This document shows, in pieces, positions 37,316 to 45,626 of a stretch of DNA of 64,000 bases. The notes under the pieces are model-generated. The model searched no databases. It was given only the letters and a program-made list of their open reading frames with translations, and had not been told where the DNA came from. Where the stretch lies: NCBI RefSeq assembly GCF_026625645.1, contig NZ_CP113056.1, positions 868,001 to 932,000 of the forward strand, in the 5' to 3' direction. Source of the DNA: Ancylobacter sp. SL191. Lineage in GTDB: Bacteria; Pseudomonadota; Alphaproteobacteria; Rhizobiales; Xanthobacteraceae. The translations under genes and the position numbers were made by a program. The number at the start of each line of letters is the position of its first letter. Position 1 is the first letter of the stretch.

Positions 37316-38438
37316 TTAATTCACCAAGTTCGAGTATTCGAAGGAGCTGGCCGTCACTGAGTGGGCGAAAGTCCCAGCGAGGATATTCGCTTATTCCAAC
37401 CTCATTGAGAAGGCGCTCTCGATTTGGACGCCGGGGTAGCGCCACATTGTACGTCATTCGCACGGCATATAGCCTCTCGCCGGAGAGGTACATAGTGCGA
37501 AGCTCCTCCTCCGAGAAAACGCTATGATTCAATGCAAATTCGACAAATGACTCAATCGTTGGGAAGTCACTTCGCGATTTAGTCTCTTCGACAATACATA
37601 TTGACGATATTACGGACCTGTATCTAGCTAGTCCAGGGCGATCTGTTGTGCGATATATCGCGACTATATCGCCTCGTTTCATTCTTTTTAGTGATATTTT
37701 TCCTATATATACTTTATGAATTGTGTTGGTGTGAGCAACGTCCTGCTCTTCAGCGGGATTCTCTCCTCTAAGTATAGAGTCCGGGAATAGCTTGGTATGG
37801 TATTCAGGATAAATAGCCAAAAGCCAATTATTCTTATGATGAGTTTCAAAGCGCGGATACGATGAAATTATATCAATGAAATCATTGTCTAGATTACGGA
37901 CAAGAACGTTCTCGTCTCCATTCGGTGTGTGCTTAACTGCAGAATTAACAAAACCATAGCGCTCAAAAAGCTTTATAAGAGCTTCATGTGTGTCAAATAT
38001 CGTAACGTATACTTCTTGGGCCCCTTCAAGAATTGCATGGTCAAATATTCTCTTGAGAAGTCGTTCCCCGAGCTTAGTTCCACGCGCCTGAACTTTTAGC
38101 GTGCCAACCTTAAGTCGTTTTTTTGCAGGAAGCGGAGGCTCAACGTCGTTTATTGGCCCGTTCTCAATTTTTAAGTACAAAAATCCTCGAACGCGGCCGT
38201 CCGAGTCGTCAAATATGACGTAAGTTGGCTCATCAGCTTTCCGTTGAAACCAGTCAGAAAAATCCTGGTACTGCGCCTTCAAGCTGTCAAAAAATGGATC
38301 CTCCAGATCCACATCGCGAAACTTCATTTTGCGCAGAGTCTGACTCAAGTACCCCTCCCGCAGAATCGCGGCCACTAAGGCAATATCGGTTGTGTAACGG
38401 GCGAAAAGCAACCGAGTTTTGTTGCTAAATTCCCACAA
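37293..38438 (-). CDS. GNAT acetyltransferase fused to a PUA/EVE-like domain
   Basis: This is a 381-residue two-domain protein. Residues 1-175 form a GNAT acyltransferase domain with an acetyl-CoA loop (VQARGTKLGERLL, about residues 136-148) and the following FERYGF. Residues 200-375 look like a PUA/EVE-type fold, with WLLAIYPEYH, YIGKISLKRMKRGDIVAIYRT and RYRSVISSICIVEE. This suggests an acetyltransferase guided to RNA or modified nucleic acid. The gene is A+T-rich and its codon use is unlike neighbouring genes, a sign of transfer. It overlaps the ASCH gene downstream by 23 bp. Confidence 0.78.
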   Translation of the reverse strand: MWEFSNKTRLLFARYTTDIALVAAILREGYLSQTLRKMKFRDVDLEDPFFDSLKAQYQDFSDWFQRKADEPTYVIFDDSDGRVRGFLYLKIENGPINDVEPPLPAKKRLKVGTLKVQARGTKLGERLLKRIFDHAILEGAQEVYVTIFDTHEALIKLFERYGFVNSAVKHTPNGDENVLVRNLDNDFIDIISSYPRFETHHKNNWLLAIYPEYHTKLFPDSILRGENPAEEQDVAHTNTIHKVYIGKISLKRMKRGDIVAIYRTTDRPGLARYRSVISSICIVEETKSRSDFPTIESFVEFALNHSVFSEEELRTMYLSGERLYAVRMTYNVALPRRPNRERLLNEVGISEYPRWDFRPLSDGQLLRILELGELNEGFVIN

Positions 38439-38628
38439 ACATCATGCAGCCGTGTTAAGTTTGTTCCTTTCCCCACGCACATCGCGGTTCAACGGGCATC
38501 CGCGACAAAAACTATGAGGTCAGTGGTCCGAAGCCGTCGCGGTCCACTTTACCTGCCCCGCCTAAGCGGCGGTTCCCTCAATCCTGATTTACGGTCGCCC
38601 TCCCCCCAAAAAAATCTCCCCCACCCGC

Positions 38629-38657
38629 TTGCATGTGACAGCGTTCCTCCCTAAATC
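38629..38657 (+). promoter_or_regulatory. Candidate promoter for ornithine decarboxylase
   Basis: TTGCAT (38629-38634) and TAAATC (38652-38657) are 17 bases apart, a reasonable sigma-70 type match. Transcription would start near 38664, about 440 nt before the gene. Confidence 0.3.
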
Positions 38658-38977
38658 CCTCCTCGCCCAATATTCGCACGTGCCTGTGGTCGCGTGCCGA
38701 TCGGCGGAAGTCCGGACAAGAGGCCGGAAAGTCGCCAGTCAGATCGGTAGCCGGAGGCGAAACCGGCGCACCTCGCTCTCAGCGGGGAACGTGACTTGAA
38801 GCAACGACGTAGCGGGCTTTTTTGGTCTCTGTCGGCCCTCCAAAGGTCGGGAAACTGAAGAGGCACTACTTCTTGCCGGGCGTGCGGTCGGGTCTCCCGT
38901 ACCAAGCGAAGGCATCGGACACGCGCTGGCGCTCTCCACACGCGCCGGCTCGCTTTCGTGCCACGGCTCCCTTCCAT

Positions 38978-39007
38978 CCGGCCTTGCGGCAAAAACCGTG
39001 CGGCCGG
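38978..39007 (+). promoter_or_regulatory. Stable hairpin in the odc leader
   Basis: CCGGCCTTGCGG (38978-38989) pairs with CCGTGCGGCCGG (38996-39007) in a 12-bp stem with one mismatch and two G-U pairs, closing a six-base CAAAAA loop. It lies 97 bp before the ATG and is followed by no T run, so it is not a simple terminator. Confidence 0.55.
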
Positions 39008-39104
39008 CGAACGGATGCGCATTCCTGCCACTCCTGCGGCCCAATGGCGCCGCGGGCGGGTGTTCGCATCTCTGGGTCTTTGCTTCGGGTCTGTGGAGAG
39101 CGCC

Positions 39105-40235
39105 ATGACCGACCGTATTCGCGAATTCCTGCGCAACCGACGCGAGGATGGTCCCTGCGTCGTCGTCGACCTCGAGGTCGTGCGCGCCAATTATGCCGCC
39201 TTCGCCCGCGCCCTGCCCGACACCCGCGTGTTCTACGCGGTGAAGGCCAACCCGGACCCGGCGGTGCTGAACGCGCTGGCCGAGATGGGCTCGTGCTTCG
39301 ACTGCGCCTCGGTGAACGAGATCACCATGGTGCTCGCCACCGGCGCGGGCGCCGAGCGCATCTCCTTCGGCAACACCATCAAGAAGGAGCGCGATGTCGC
39401 GCGCGCCTTCGAGCTGGGCGTGCGGCTGTTCGCCGTCGACAGCGTGGAAGAGGTGGAGAAGGTCGCGCGCGTCGCCGCCGGGGCCCGTGTGTTCTGCCGC
39501 ATCCTGTGCGACGGCGCCGGCGCCGAATGGCCGCTCTCGCGCAAGTTTGGCTGCGAGCCGGAGATGGCGGTCGACGTGCTCGAGCACGCGCACCGGCTGG
39601 GGCTGGAGGCGCATGGCGTCTCCTTCCATGTCGGCTCGCAGCAGAAGAATGTCGACGCCTGGGATTCGGCGCTGGCCTCGGCCGCGGCGATCTTCGCGGC
39701 CTGCGCCGAGCGCGGCTTCTCGCTGAGCCTGGTCAATCTCGGCGGCGGCTTCCCGGCCAAGTACCTGCAGGACGTGCCGGCGGCGGAAGCCTATGGCGAG
39801 GCGATCTTCCGCGCGCTGTCGCGTCACTTCGGCAACGCCATCCCGCAGACCATCATCGAGCCGGGCCGCGGCATGGTCGGCGCCGCCGGCCTGATCGAGG
39901 CCGAGGTGGTGCTGATCTCGAAGAAGGCGGACACCGATTCCGTGCGCTGGGTCTATCTCGACATCGGCAAGTTCGGCGGCCTCGCCGAGACGATGGACGA
40001 GGCGATCCGCTACCCCATCCGCACCCCGCGCGATGGCGATGCGGTGGAGCCCTGCGTGCTCGCCGGCCCGACCTGCGATTCGGCCGACGTGCTCTATGAG
40101 AAGACCCCGGTGATGCTGCCGGTGTCGCTCGCCATCGGCGACAAGGTGCTGATCGAGGCCACCGGCGCCTACACCACCACCTATTCGGCGGTGGCGTTCA
40201 ACGGCTTCGAACCGCTGCGCTCCTACGTGATCTGA
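39105..40235 (+). CDS. Ornithine (group III) decarboxylase
   Basis: This 376-residue PLP enzyme of the alanine-racemase-fold (group IV/III) decarboxylases makes putrescine from ornithine. Lys47 in FYAVKANP binds PLP, the HVGSQ and GGGFP motifs hold the phosphate, and Cys324 in PTCDSADVLYEK is catalytic. A lysine activity is possible in this family and is not ruled out. The ATG follows GGAGAGCGCC. With homospermidine synthase at 43810 it forms a polyamine route. Confidence 0.93.
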   Translation: MTDRIREFLRNRREDGPCVVVDLEVVRANYAAFARALPDTRVFYAVKANPDPAVLNALAEMGSCFDCASVNEITMVLATGAGAERISFGNTIKKERDVARAFELGVRLFAVDSVEEVEKVARVAAGARVFCRILCDGAGAEWPLSRKFGCEPEMAVDVLEHAHRLGLEAHGVSFHVGSQQKNVDAWDSALASAAAIFAACAERGFSLSLVNLGGGFPAKYLQDVPAAEAYGEAIFRALSRHFGNAIPQTIIEPGRGMVGAAGLIEAEVVLISKKADTDSVRWVYLDIGKFGGLAETMDEAIRYPIRTPRDGDAVEPCVLAGPTCDSADVLYEKTPVMLPVSLAIGDKVLIEATGAYTTTYSAVAFNGFEPLRSYVI

Positions 40236-40257
40236 GGCGGGCTTTCACGCCGCCTGC

Positions 40258-40297
40258 CGTCATCCCGGACGCCGCCGCGCGTTTTTCCGGGATGACG
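40258..40297. repeat. REP-like palindrome after ornithine decarboxylase
   Basis: CGTCATCCCGG (40258-40268) and CCGGGATGACG (40287-40297) are perfect inverted arms around 18 bases. The arm sequence is the same as in the repeat family at 17.6, 48.2, 51.7 and 57.6 kb. It may also stop transcription. Confidence 0.8.
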
Positions 40298-40359
40298 CCG
40301 TGCCTCTCGCAATTCCCTTCACCTCTTTGCCCGGCCGATCCCGGGCGTTGGAGGCTGCC

Positions 40360-40953
40360 ATGACCTACGTCGCCACCACCGCCGCCCCCGTGATCTCGCT
40401 CGAGACCGCGGCCGATGTCGCCCCGCGCGAGGCGCTGCTGGATCTCGCTTTCGGCCGCGCCGCGCGCCTCGCCAAGACCTCCGAGCGTCTGCGCGAAGGC
40501 CGTAAGCCCGCCGACGGCCTCGCCTTCGCCGCCCATGGCGCCGATGGACGGCTGATCGGCACGCTGCGCCTGTGGCATGTGACGGCCGGCCCGTCGCGCC
40601 CGGCGCTGCTGCTCGGCCCGCTCGCCGTGCATCCGTGGTTCCGCGACCGGGGCCTCGGCAAGGCGCTGATGACCACCGCCATCAACGAGGCGGCGCGGCG
40701 CGGCCATGGCGCGATCCTGCTGGTCGGCGACGCGCCCTATTATGCGCGCTTCGGCTTCGACGTGGCGCTGACCGACGGCCTGTGGCTGCCGGGCTCGTTC
40801 GACCGCGCCCGCTTTCTCGGGCTGGAACTCCAGCCCGGCGCCCTCACCGGCGCGCGCGGCCTCGTCAGCCCGACCGGCGACTTTGTTGAGGCGCCGAGCC
40901 TGACCGACCTCATCGCCCGCGCCACCGCCCCGGCGCTGAAGCGCAGCGCCTGA
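40360..40953 (+). CDS. GNAT N-acetyltransferase (YhbS-like)
   Basis: This 197-residue GNAT enzyme has the acetyl-CoA motif HPWFRDRGLGKALM and a late PYYARFGF motif typical of the YhbS-like group. The substrate is not known. The ATG at 40360 follows GGAGGCTGCC, so the upstream GTG frame is not needed. It lies 124 bp downstream of ornithine decarboxylase. Confidence 0.86.
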   Translation: MTYVATTAAPVISLETAADVAPREALLDLAFGRAARLAKTSERLREGRKPADGLAFAAHGADGRLIGTLRLWHVTAGPSRPALLLGPLAVHPWFRDRGLGKALMTTAINEAARRGHGAILLVGDAPYYARFGFDVALTDGLWLPGSFDRARFLGLELQPGALTGARGLVSPTGDFVEAPSLTDLIARATAPALKRSA

Positions 40954-40961
40954 GGCTTTTC

Positions 40962-40987
40962 CCCGGACGGTCCCATGATCGTCCGGG
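40962..40987. repeat. Inverted repeat after the GNAT gene
   Basis: CCCGGACG (40962-40969) pairs with CGTCCGGG (40980-40987) around a 10-base loop. There is no T run. It may be a weak terminator or a REP-like half element. Confidence 0.45.
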
Positions 40988-41226
40988 AGCCCATCGCCGG
41001 CACCATCCTCGGGCAAGCCTGAGGATTCACGGTGACGGGGTCGAACCGGTTACCACCCCCATTCCCATCGGAGGGGCGCTGTCGAGCCTCGCTGTCTCCC
41101 CGCCGCCGCACCCGCGGCCGGGATTGACGGCGCGGCGCCCGCCCCTCCGTCCCCTTTCCCTGCCCTTTTCCCCATCGGACGGGATGGGGTCGAGCCACGC
41201 CTGTTCCCCGGCCGCTCCCGCCGGGT

Positions 41227-42000
41227 TCAGAACTCGACGTCGAGCTCCTCCATCTCGTCCGGTTCCACCAGCGCCTCGGCGGTCCAGTCCCGCAGCGGGG
41301 CGAAATCGAGCATGGTCCGGCAATAGGCCGCGGCGTCCGGCGGCAGCGCCACGTCATAGGTGTGAAAGCGCGTGCAGACCGGGGCGTACATCGCATCCGC
41401 AACCGTCGGGGCGGCGCCGAAGAGGTACGGCCCGCCATAGGTTGAGAGGCACTCGCTCCAGATGGCGAGGATGCGCGCAATGTCGCCCTGCACCCCCGCC
41501 CAGACCTTGAAGCCGGGGTGGCGCGCTTTGAGATTCATCGGCAGGGCCGAGCGCAGATTGGCGAAGCCCGAATGCATTTCGCCGGAAATGGCGCGGCAAT
41601 GGGCCCGCGCTGCGCGATCCCTAGGCAGAAGCCCGGCCTCGGGGGTGAGCTCGTTGAGATATTCGGCGATGGCCAGCGTGTCCCAGATGCGCAGCCCCTC
41701 ATGATCGAGCCGGGGCACGAGGAAGGACGAGGATTGCAGCAGCAGCTCGGCGCGGATGCTGGGATCATCCGCCGAGACGCGGGCCTCGGATATCTCCAGT
41801 CCCGCCATGCGGCAGAGCAGGTAGCCGCGCAGCGACCATGACGAGTAGTTCTTGCTGGAAATGGTGAGCACCGCCGCCGGCGCGGCGACCGGCGCCGACG
41901 CCGCCGCAGCCTTGGCCGGCCGGGCTTTCGCGGCGCTTCTGGCGCCGGTGGTCTTGCTTCCGGTGGTCTTGGTGGCGGCGGCTTTGGAGGCGGGCGGCAT
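41227..42000 (-). CDS. Glutathione S-transferase family protein with basic N-terminal tail
   Basis: This 257-residue protein has an N-terminal thioredoxin-like domain (TISSKNYSSWSLRGYLL, near residue 41) and a helical C-terminal GST domain (WDTLAIAEYLNEL, PTVADAMYAPV). The first 35 residues are an Ala/Lys/Thr-rich tail (ASKAAATKTTGSKTTGARSA) that resembles histone H1-like proteins and is not part of the GST fold. The ATG at 42000 is the only start consistent with that tail. Confidence 0.85.
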   Translation of the reverse strand: MPPASKAAATKTTGSKTTGARSAAKARPAKAAAASAPVAAPAAVLTISSKNYSSWSLRGYLLCRMAGLEISEARVSADDPSIRAELLLQSSSFLVPRLDHEGLRIWDTLAIAEYLNELTPEAGLLPRDRAARAHCRAISGEMHSGFANLRSALPMNLKARHPGFKVWAGVQGDIARILAIWSECLSTYGGPYLFGAAPTVADAMYAPVCTRFHTYDVALPPDAAAYCRTMLDFAPLRDWTAEALVEPDEMEELDVEF

Positions 42001-42349
42001 GAAATTGTTCCAGCTCGGCGGAGGGCAGGGCGCCGACCCCGCCGGATGATCGGTAACGGAACGGCAAACACTATTCGTGCCATCCCCGATAGCGGCCCTC
42101 ATTGGGCGGGCCGGCAGCGCGTGAGGGCGCGGCACGGTGTTTGCCCCTCACCTGTCACCGGCCGGTCATCTTTCCGCTTGCCGGCCGCGCGCCGGCGCGC
42201 GAGCCTTGCCGGCTGGCTGCCCGTACCCGCTCGCCTGTCGCCGTTCACACGTCCCGCCGTCTGTGAGGACTTGCCGTGAAGCTCGCCTGCCCTGTCTCTC
42301 GTTACTCGGTCTCGTCCCGCATCCCCACGCAGTGTCCGGGCGCACCCGC
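42001..42349. other. Intergenic region between GST and phaZ copy 2
   Basis: This 349-bp divergent gap has no recognised gene. It should contain promoters for both genes. I saw no clear operator or terminator. Confidence 0.5.
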
Positions 42350-43576
42350 ATGATCTACGCCGCCTATCAGGCCCAGTCCGATCTGCTGGATCCGGTGCGG
42401 CTGGCCGCCCGGATGTCGCGCCGCTTTCTCGACACCACGCTGGGCGGCGTCGGCCTCGCCGACACGGCACTGCTGCGCAACCTCACCGCCGCGCTGGAAA
42501 TGGTGGAGCGCACCGGCCTCAGCCATGCCCGCCCGTCCTTCGGCATCGACACGGTGAGCGTCGGCAACCGCGAGGTCGAGGTGCGCGAGGAGGTGGCGCT
42601 CGACCTGCCCTTCGGCCGGCTGATCCATTTCGCCAAGGACATCGACCAGCCGCAGCCGCGCCTTCTGGTGGTGGCCCCGCTCTCCGGCCATTTCGCCACG
42701 CTGCTGCAGGACACGGTGAAGACCCTGCTGCCGGAGAACGACGTCTACATCACCGACTGGACCAATGCGCGCGACGTGCCGCTGAAGGTCGGCTCCTTCG
42801 GCTTCGACGAATATGTCGCCCATGTCATCCGCTTCCTGGAGACCATCGGGCCGGGGGCGCACGCGCTCGCCGTGTGCCAGCCCTGCGTGCAGGTGCTCAC
42901 CGCCGCCGCCGTCATGGCGCAGGAGGACAACCCGGCCCAGCCGCTGTCCATCACGCTGATGGCCGGGCCGGTGGATACGCGCGTCAACCCGACCAAGGTG
43001 AACGAGCTCGCCACCTCCAAGCCCCTCGACTGGTTCGAGAAGAACCTCATCGCCACCGTGCCGCCAGGCTTTGCCGGCGCCGGGCGGCGGGTCTATCCCG
43101 GCTTCATCCAGGTCGGCGCCTTCATGTCGATGAACATGGAGCGCCATGTGAAGGCGCATGTGGAGCTGTTCGAGAACCTCGCCATGGGCGAGCACGACAA
43201 GGCGCGCACCGCCAAGGCGTTCTATGACGAGTATTTCGCCGTGCTCGACCTCTCCGCCGAATTCTATCTTGAAACCATCCGCATCGTCTTCCAGGAGCAC
43301 GATCTGCCGCGCGGCGTGCTGACCTATCGCGGCGACCCGATCGACTTCCGCGCCATCCGCCGCACCGCGCTGCTGACCGTGGAAGGCGAGCGCGACGACA
43401 TCTGCGCGGTGGGCCAGACGGTGGCCGCGCAGGACATCTGCACCAGCCTGCGCCCGCATCTGCGCCGCCACCATCTGCAAGCCGGCGTCGGCCATTACGG
43501 CGTCTTCTCCGGCCGCCGCTGGAAGGGCCAAGTCTACCCGCTCGTGCGCAACCACATTCTGGCCGCGGATGCGTGA
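42350..43576 (+). CDS. phaZ: Intracellular polyhydroxyalkanoate depolymerase (PhaZ, copy 2)
   Basis: This 408-residue enzyme is a paralogue of the gene at 8495-9862. It shares RLLVVAPLSGHFATLLQDT and the nucleophile Cys176 in ALAVCQPCV, and the late VGHYGVFSG histidine. It is shorter at the N-terminus than copy 1. No phasin or synthase gene is near, so its link to granules is inferred from family. The ATG at 42350 is chosen because the frame upstream lacks family similarity. Confidence 0.93.
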   Translation: MIYAAYQAQSDLLDPVRLAARMSRRFLDTTLGGVGLADTALLRNLTAALEMVERTGLSHARPSFGIDTVSVGNREVEVREEVALDLPFGRLIHFAKDIDQPQPRLLVVAPLSGHFATLLQDTVKTLLPENDVYITDWTNARDVPLKVGSFGFDEYVAHVIRFLETIGPGAHALAVCQPCVQVLTAAAVMAQEDNPAQPLSITLMAGPVDTRVNPTKVNELATSKPLDWFEKNLIATVPPGFAGAGRRVYPGFIQVGAFMSMNMERHVKAHVELFENLAMGEHDKARTAKAFYDEYFAVLDLSAEFYLETIRIVFQEHDLPRGVLTYRGDPIDFRAIRRTALLTVEGERDDICAVGQTVAAQDICTSLRPHLRRHHLQAGVGHYGVFSGRRWKGQVYPLVRNHILAADA

Positions 43577-43696
43577 GGGGGCCCTTCTTACCTCTCCCCG
43601 ATGGGAGAGGTCGCCGCGCAGCGGCGGGTGAGGGGCTTCTTGGCCCGACGGGTCGCGCCCCCTCACCCCAGCCCTCTCCCCGACGGGGAGAGGGAG
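43575..43696. repeat. Palindromic REP/BIME element, second family
   Basis: CCTCTCCCCGATGGGAGAGG (43591-43610) and the pair CCCTCTCCCC/GGGGAGAGGG (43672-43694) bracket GGGTGAGGGG/CCCCTCACCC arms. This differs from the CATCCCGG family elsewhere in the window and is typical of intergenic repeats in Rhizobiales. Confidence 0.8.
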
Positions 43697-43809
43697 TCTC
43701 CCCTCCCAACCGCCCCGTCACGCGGGCGTCACCATTGACGCGGCAGGCTGCGGTCCCCATGGTGCGCCCGCACTTTTGACCCGTTGAAACCAAAGGAGTC
43801 CCCCCGAGA

Positions 43810-45237
43810 ATGTCGGTATGGCCGGTCTATGGAAAAATCGATGGTCCCATCGTGATGATCGGCTTCGGCTCGATCGGCCGAGGCACGCTGCCGCTGCTGG
43901 AGCGGCATTTCGATTTCGACAAGGAATGCCTCACCGTCATCGACCCGGTGGACGATCATCGCAACCTGCTCGATGAGCGCGGCATCCGCTTCCTGCAGCT
44001 CGCCATCACCCGTGAAAACTACCGCGAGGTGCTCGGTCCCCTGCTGACCGCCGGCGGGCGCGGCTTCGTCATCAACCTGTCGGTCGATACCGGCTCGGTC
44101 GACCTGATGAATTTCGCCCGCGAATGTGGCGCGCTCTATCTCGACACGGTGGTCGAGCCCTGGCTCGGCTTCTATTTCGACAAGGACGCCACCCCCGCCA
44201 GCCGCTCGAACTATGCGCTGCGCGAATCCATGCTCAAGGCCAAGCGCGCCAATCCGGGCGGGCCGACCGCGGTTTCCTGCTGCGGCGCCAATCCCGGCAT
44301 GGTGTCCTGGTTCGTCAAGCAGGCGCTGGTCGACGTCGCCACCGAGACCGGGCTCGATTTCGAGGAGCCGACCACGCGCGAGGGCTGGGCGGCGCTGATG
44401 CACCGCGCCGGCGTCAAGGGCATCCACATCGCCGAGCGCGACACCCAGCGCGCGCGCGATCCGCGCGATTTCGGCACCTTCGTCAACACCTGGTCGGTCG
44501 AGGGATTCATCTCCGAAGGGCTGCAGCCGGCCGAACTCGGCTGGGGCACCCATGAAGGCTGGATGCCGCCGAACGGCTTCACCCATAATTTCGGCTCCGG
44601 CGCGGCGATCTATCTGATGCAGCCGGGCGCGGCGACCAAGGTGCGCACCTGGTGCCCGAGCCTCGGGGCGCAGCACGGCTTCCTCGTCACGCATAACGAG
44701 TCGATCTCGATCGCCGACTACTTCACCGTGCGCAACGGCGCGCAGGTCGCCTACCGGCCGACCTGCCACTACGCCTACCACCCCTGCAACGACGCCCTGC
44801 TGTCCTGGCACGAGATGTTCGGCAATGAGGGCAAGTTCTCCGGCGAGTGGTCGATCCTGACCGAGCACGAGATCGTCGACGGGCGCGACGAGCTCGGCGT
44901 GCTGCTCTATGGCCACGCCAGGAACGCCTATTGGTACGGCTCGCAGCTCACCATCGAGGAAGCCCGCGCGCTGGCGCCCTACCAGACCGCGACCGGGCTT
45001 CAGGTGACCTCGTCGGTGCTGGCGGGGATGGTGTGGGCGCTGGAGAACCCGGAGGCCGGCATCGTCGAGACCGACGAGATGGACTACCGGCGCTGCCTGG
45101 AAATCCAGAAGCCCTATCTCGGCACAGTGAAGGGCTATTACACCGACTGGAACCCGCTGGTCGGCCGCCCCGGCCTGTTCCCGGAGGATATCGACGAGAG
45201 CGATCCCTGGCAGTTCCGCAACGTGCTGGTGCGCTGA
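43810..45237 (+). CDS. hss: Homospermidine synthase
   Basis: This 475-residue NAD-dependent enzyme makes homospermidine from putrescine. The N-terminal Rossmann motif is VMIGFGSIGRGTLP at about residues 15-28. The conserved blocks GALYLDTVVEPWLG, CCGANPGMVSWFVKQAL and NGFTHNFGSGAAIYL match Hss of alphaproteobacteria. A strong terminator follows. Confidence 0.95.
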   Translation: MSVWPVYGKIDGPIVMIGFGSIGRGTLPLLERHFDFDKECLTVIDPVDDHRNLLDERGIRFLQLAITRENYREVLGPLLTAGGRGFVINLSVDTGSVDLMNFARECGALYLDTVVEPWLGFYFDKDATPASRSNYALRESMLKAKRANPGGPTAVSCCGANPGMVSWFVKQALVDVATETGLDFEEPTTREGWAALMHRAGVKGIHIAERDTQRARDPRDFGTFVNTWSVEGFISEGLQPAELGWGTHEGWMPPNGFTHNFGSGAAIYLMQPGAATKVRTWCPSLGAQHGFLVTHNESISIADYFTVRNGAQVAYRPTCHYAYHPCNDALLSWHEMFGNEGKFSGEWSILTEHEIVDGRDELGVLLYGHARNAYWYGSQLTIEEARALAPYQTATGLQVTSSVLAGMVWALENPEAGIVETDEMDYRRCLEIQKPYLGTVKGYYTDWNPLVGRPGLFPEDIDESDPWQFRNVLVR

Positions 45238-45248
45238 TCGAAGAAACA

Positions 45249-45277
45249 AATGGCCGGGGAAACCCGGCCATTCTTTT
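45249..45277. terminator. Hairpin terminator after homospermidine synthase
   Basis: AATGGCCGGG (45249-45258) and CCCGGCCATT (45263-45272) form a perfect 10-bp stem closed by a stable GAAA tetraloop, followed by CTTTT. It also serves the convergent small gene that ends at 45301. Confidence 0.9.
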
Positions 45278-45300
45278 AGGGGCGGTCGGCCAGACTGCCG

Positions 45301-45546
45301 TCAGCCCTCGACGAAGGGCTCGACCGACTTGGCCTTCACCACGAAGCGATAGATGCCGTACAGCGCCAGCAGCGCGAAGGCGCCCTCGAAGGCCAGCTCC
45401 ACCATCCAGCTCGCATTGAACAGGGCGGCGATGGCCCAGCCGGCGGCGAGGCCCGCGCCGATGAGTTCGGCGCCGAGAAGGATCGCGGCGCTCAGCACCG
45501 TGCTCACATTGTCCCAGCGGATGCGTCGGCCCGTGCTCATCATCAT
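45301..45546 (-). CDS. Small two-helix membrane protein of unknown function
   Basis: This 81-residue protein has two hydrophobic helices, about residues 16-40 and 50-67, and a charged C-terminal end. Three consecutive ATG codons make the exact start uncertain by 6 bp. No family recognised. It is convergent with homospermidine synthase and lies upstream of gamma-glutamyltransferase on the opposite strand. Confidence 0.6.
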   Translation of the reverse strand: MMMSTGRRIRWDNVSTVLSAAILLGAELIGAGLAAGWAIAALFNASWMVELAFEGAFALLALYGIYRFVVKAKSVEPFVEG

Positions 45547-45626
45547 GTTCCGTCTTATTCGGCGGTCGGCAAACTGCTATGCCACGGCGCGCGGGTCAAG
45601 CGGGGCCTGCCGCGGGGGACGACGCC

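Larger units (their letters stand above)
38439..39104. other. Long intergenic leader upstream of ornithine decarboxylase
   Basis: These 666 bp contain no recognised protein gene. The first 100 bases belong to the foreign island edge. The rest would be a leader of about 440 nt if the promoter at 38629-38657 is real, and it contains a stable hairpin at 38978-39007. A structured leader called speF is known upstream of ornithine decarboxylase genes in Rhizobiales. I cannot verify that this is it. Confidence 0.4.

Noticed and set aside
38439..38640. tRNA gene or att site at the island's right edge
   Set aside because: A GGTTCAA string is present but no cloverleaf can be drawn and no matching direct repeat was found at the left edge.
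38822..40099. Long frame overlapping ornithine decarboxylase from 38822
   Set aside because: It runs in another frame through the real gene and the upstream part lacks family similarity; considered as a leader peptide but no good start codon with ribosome site was seen.
43575..43696. CRISPR-like repeats after phaZ copy 2
   Set aside because: The repeats are inverted palindromes with unequal spacing, not direct repeats with spacers, and there are no cas genes.
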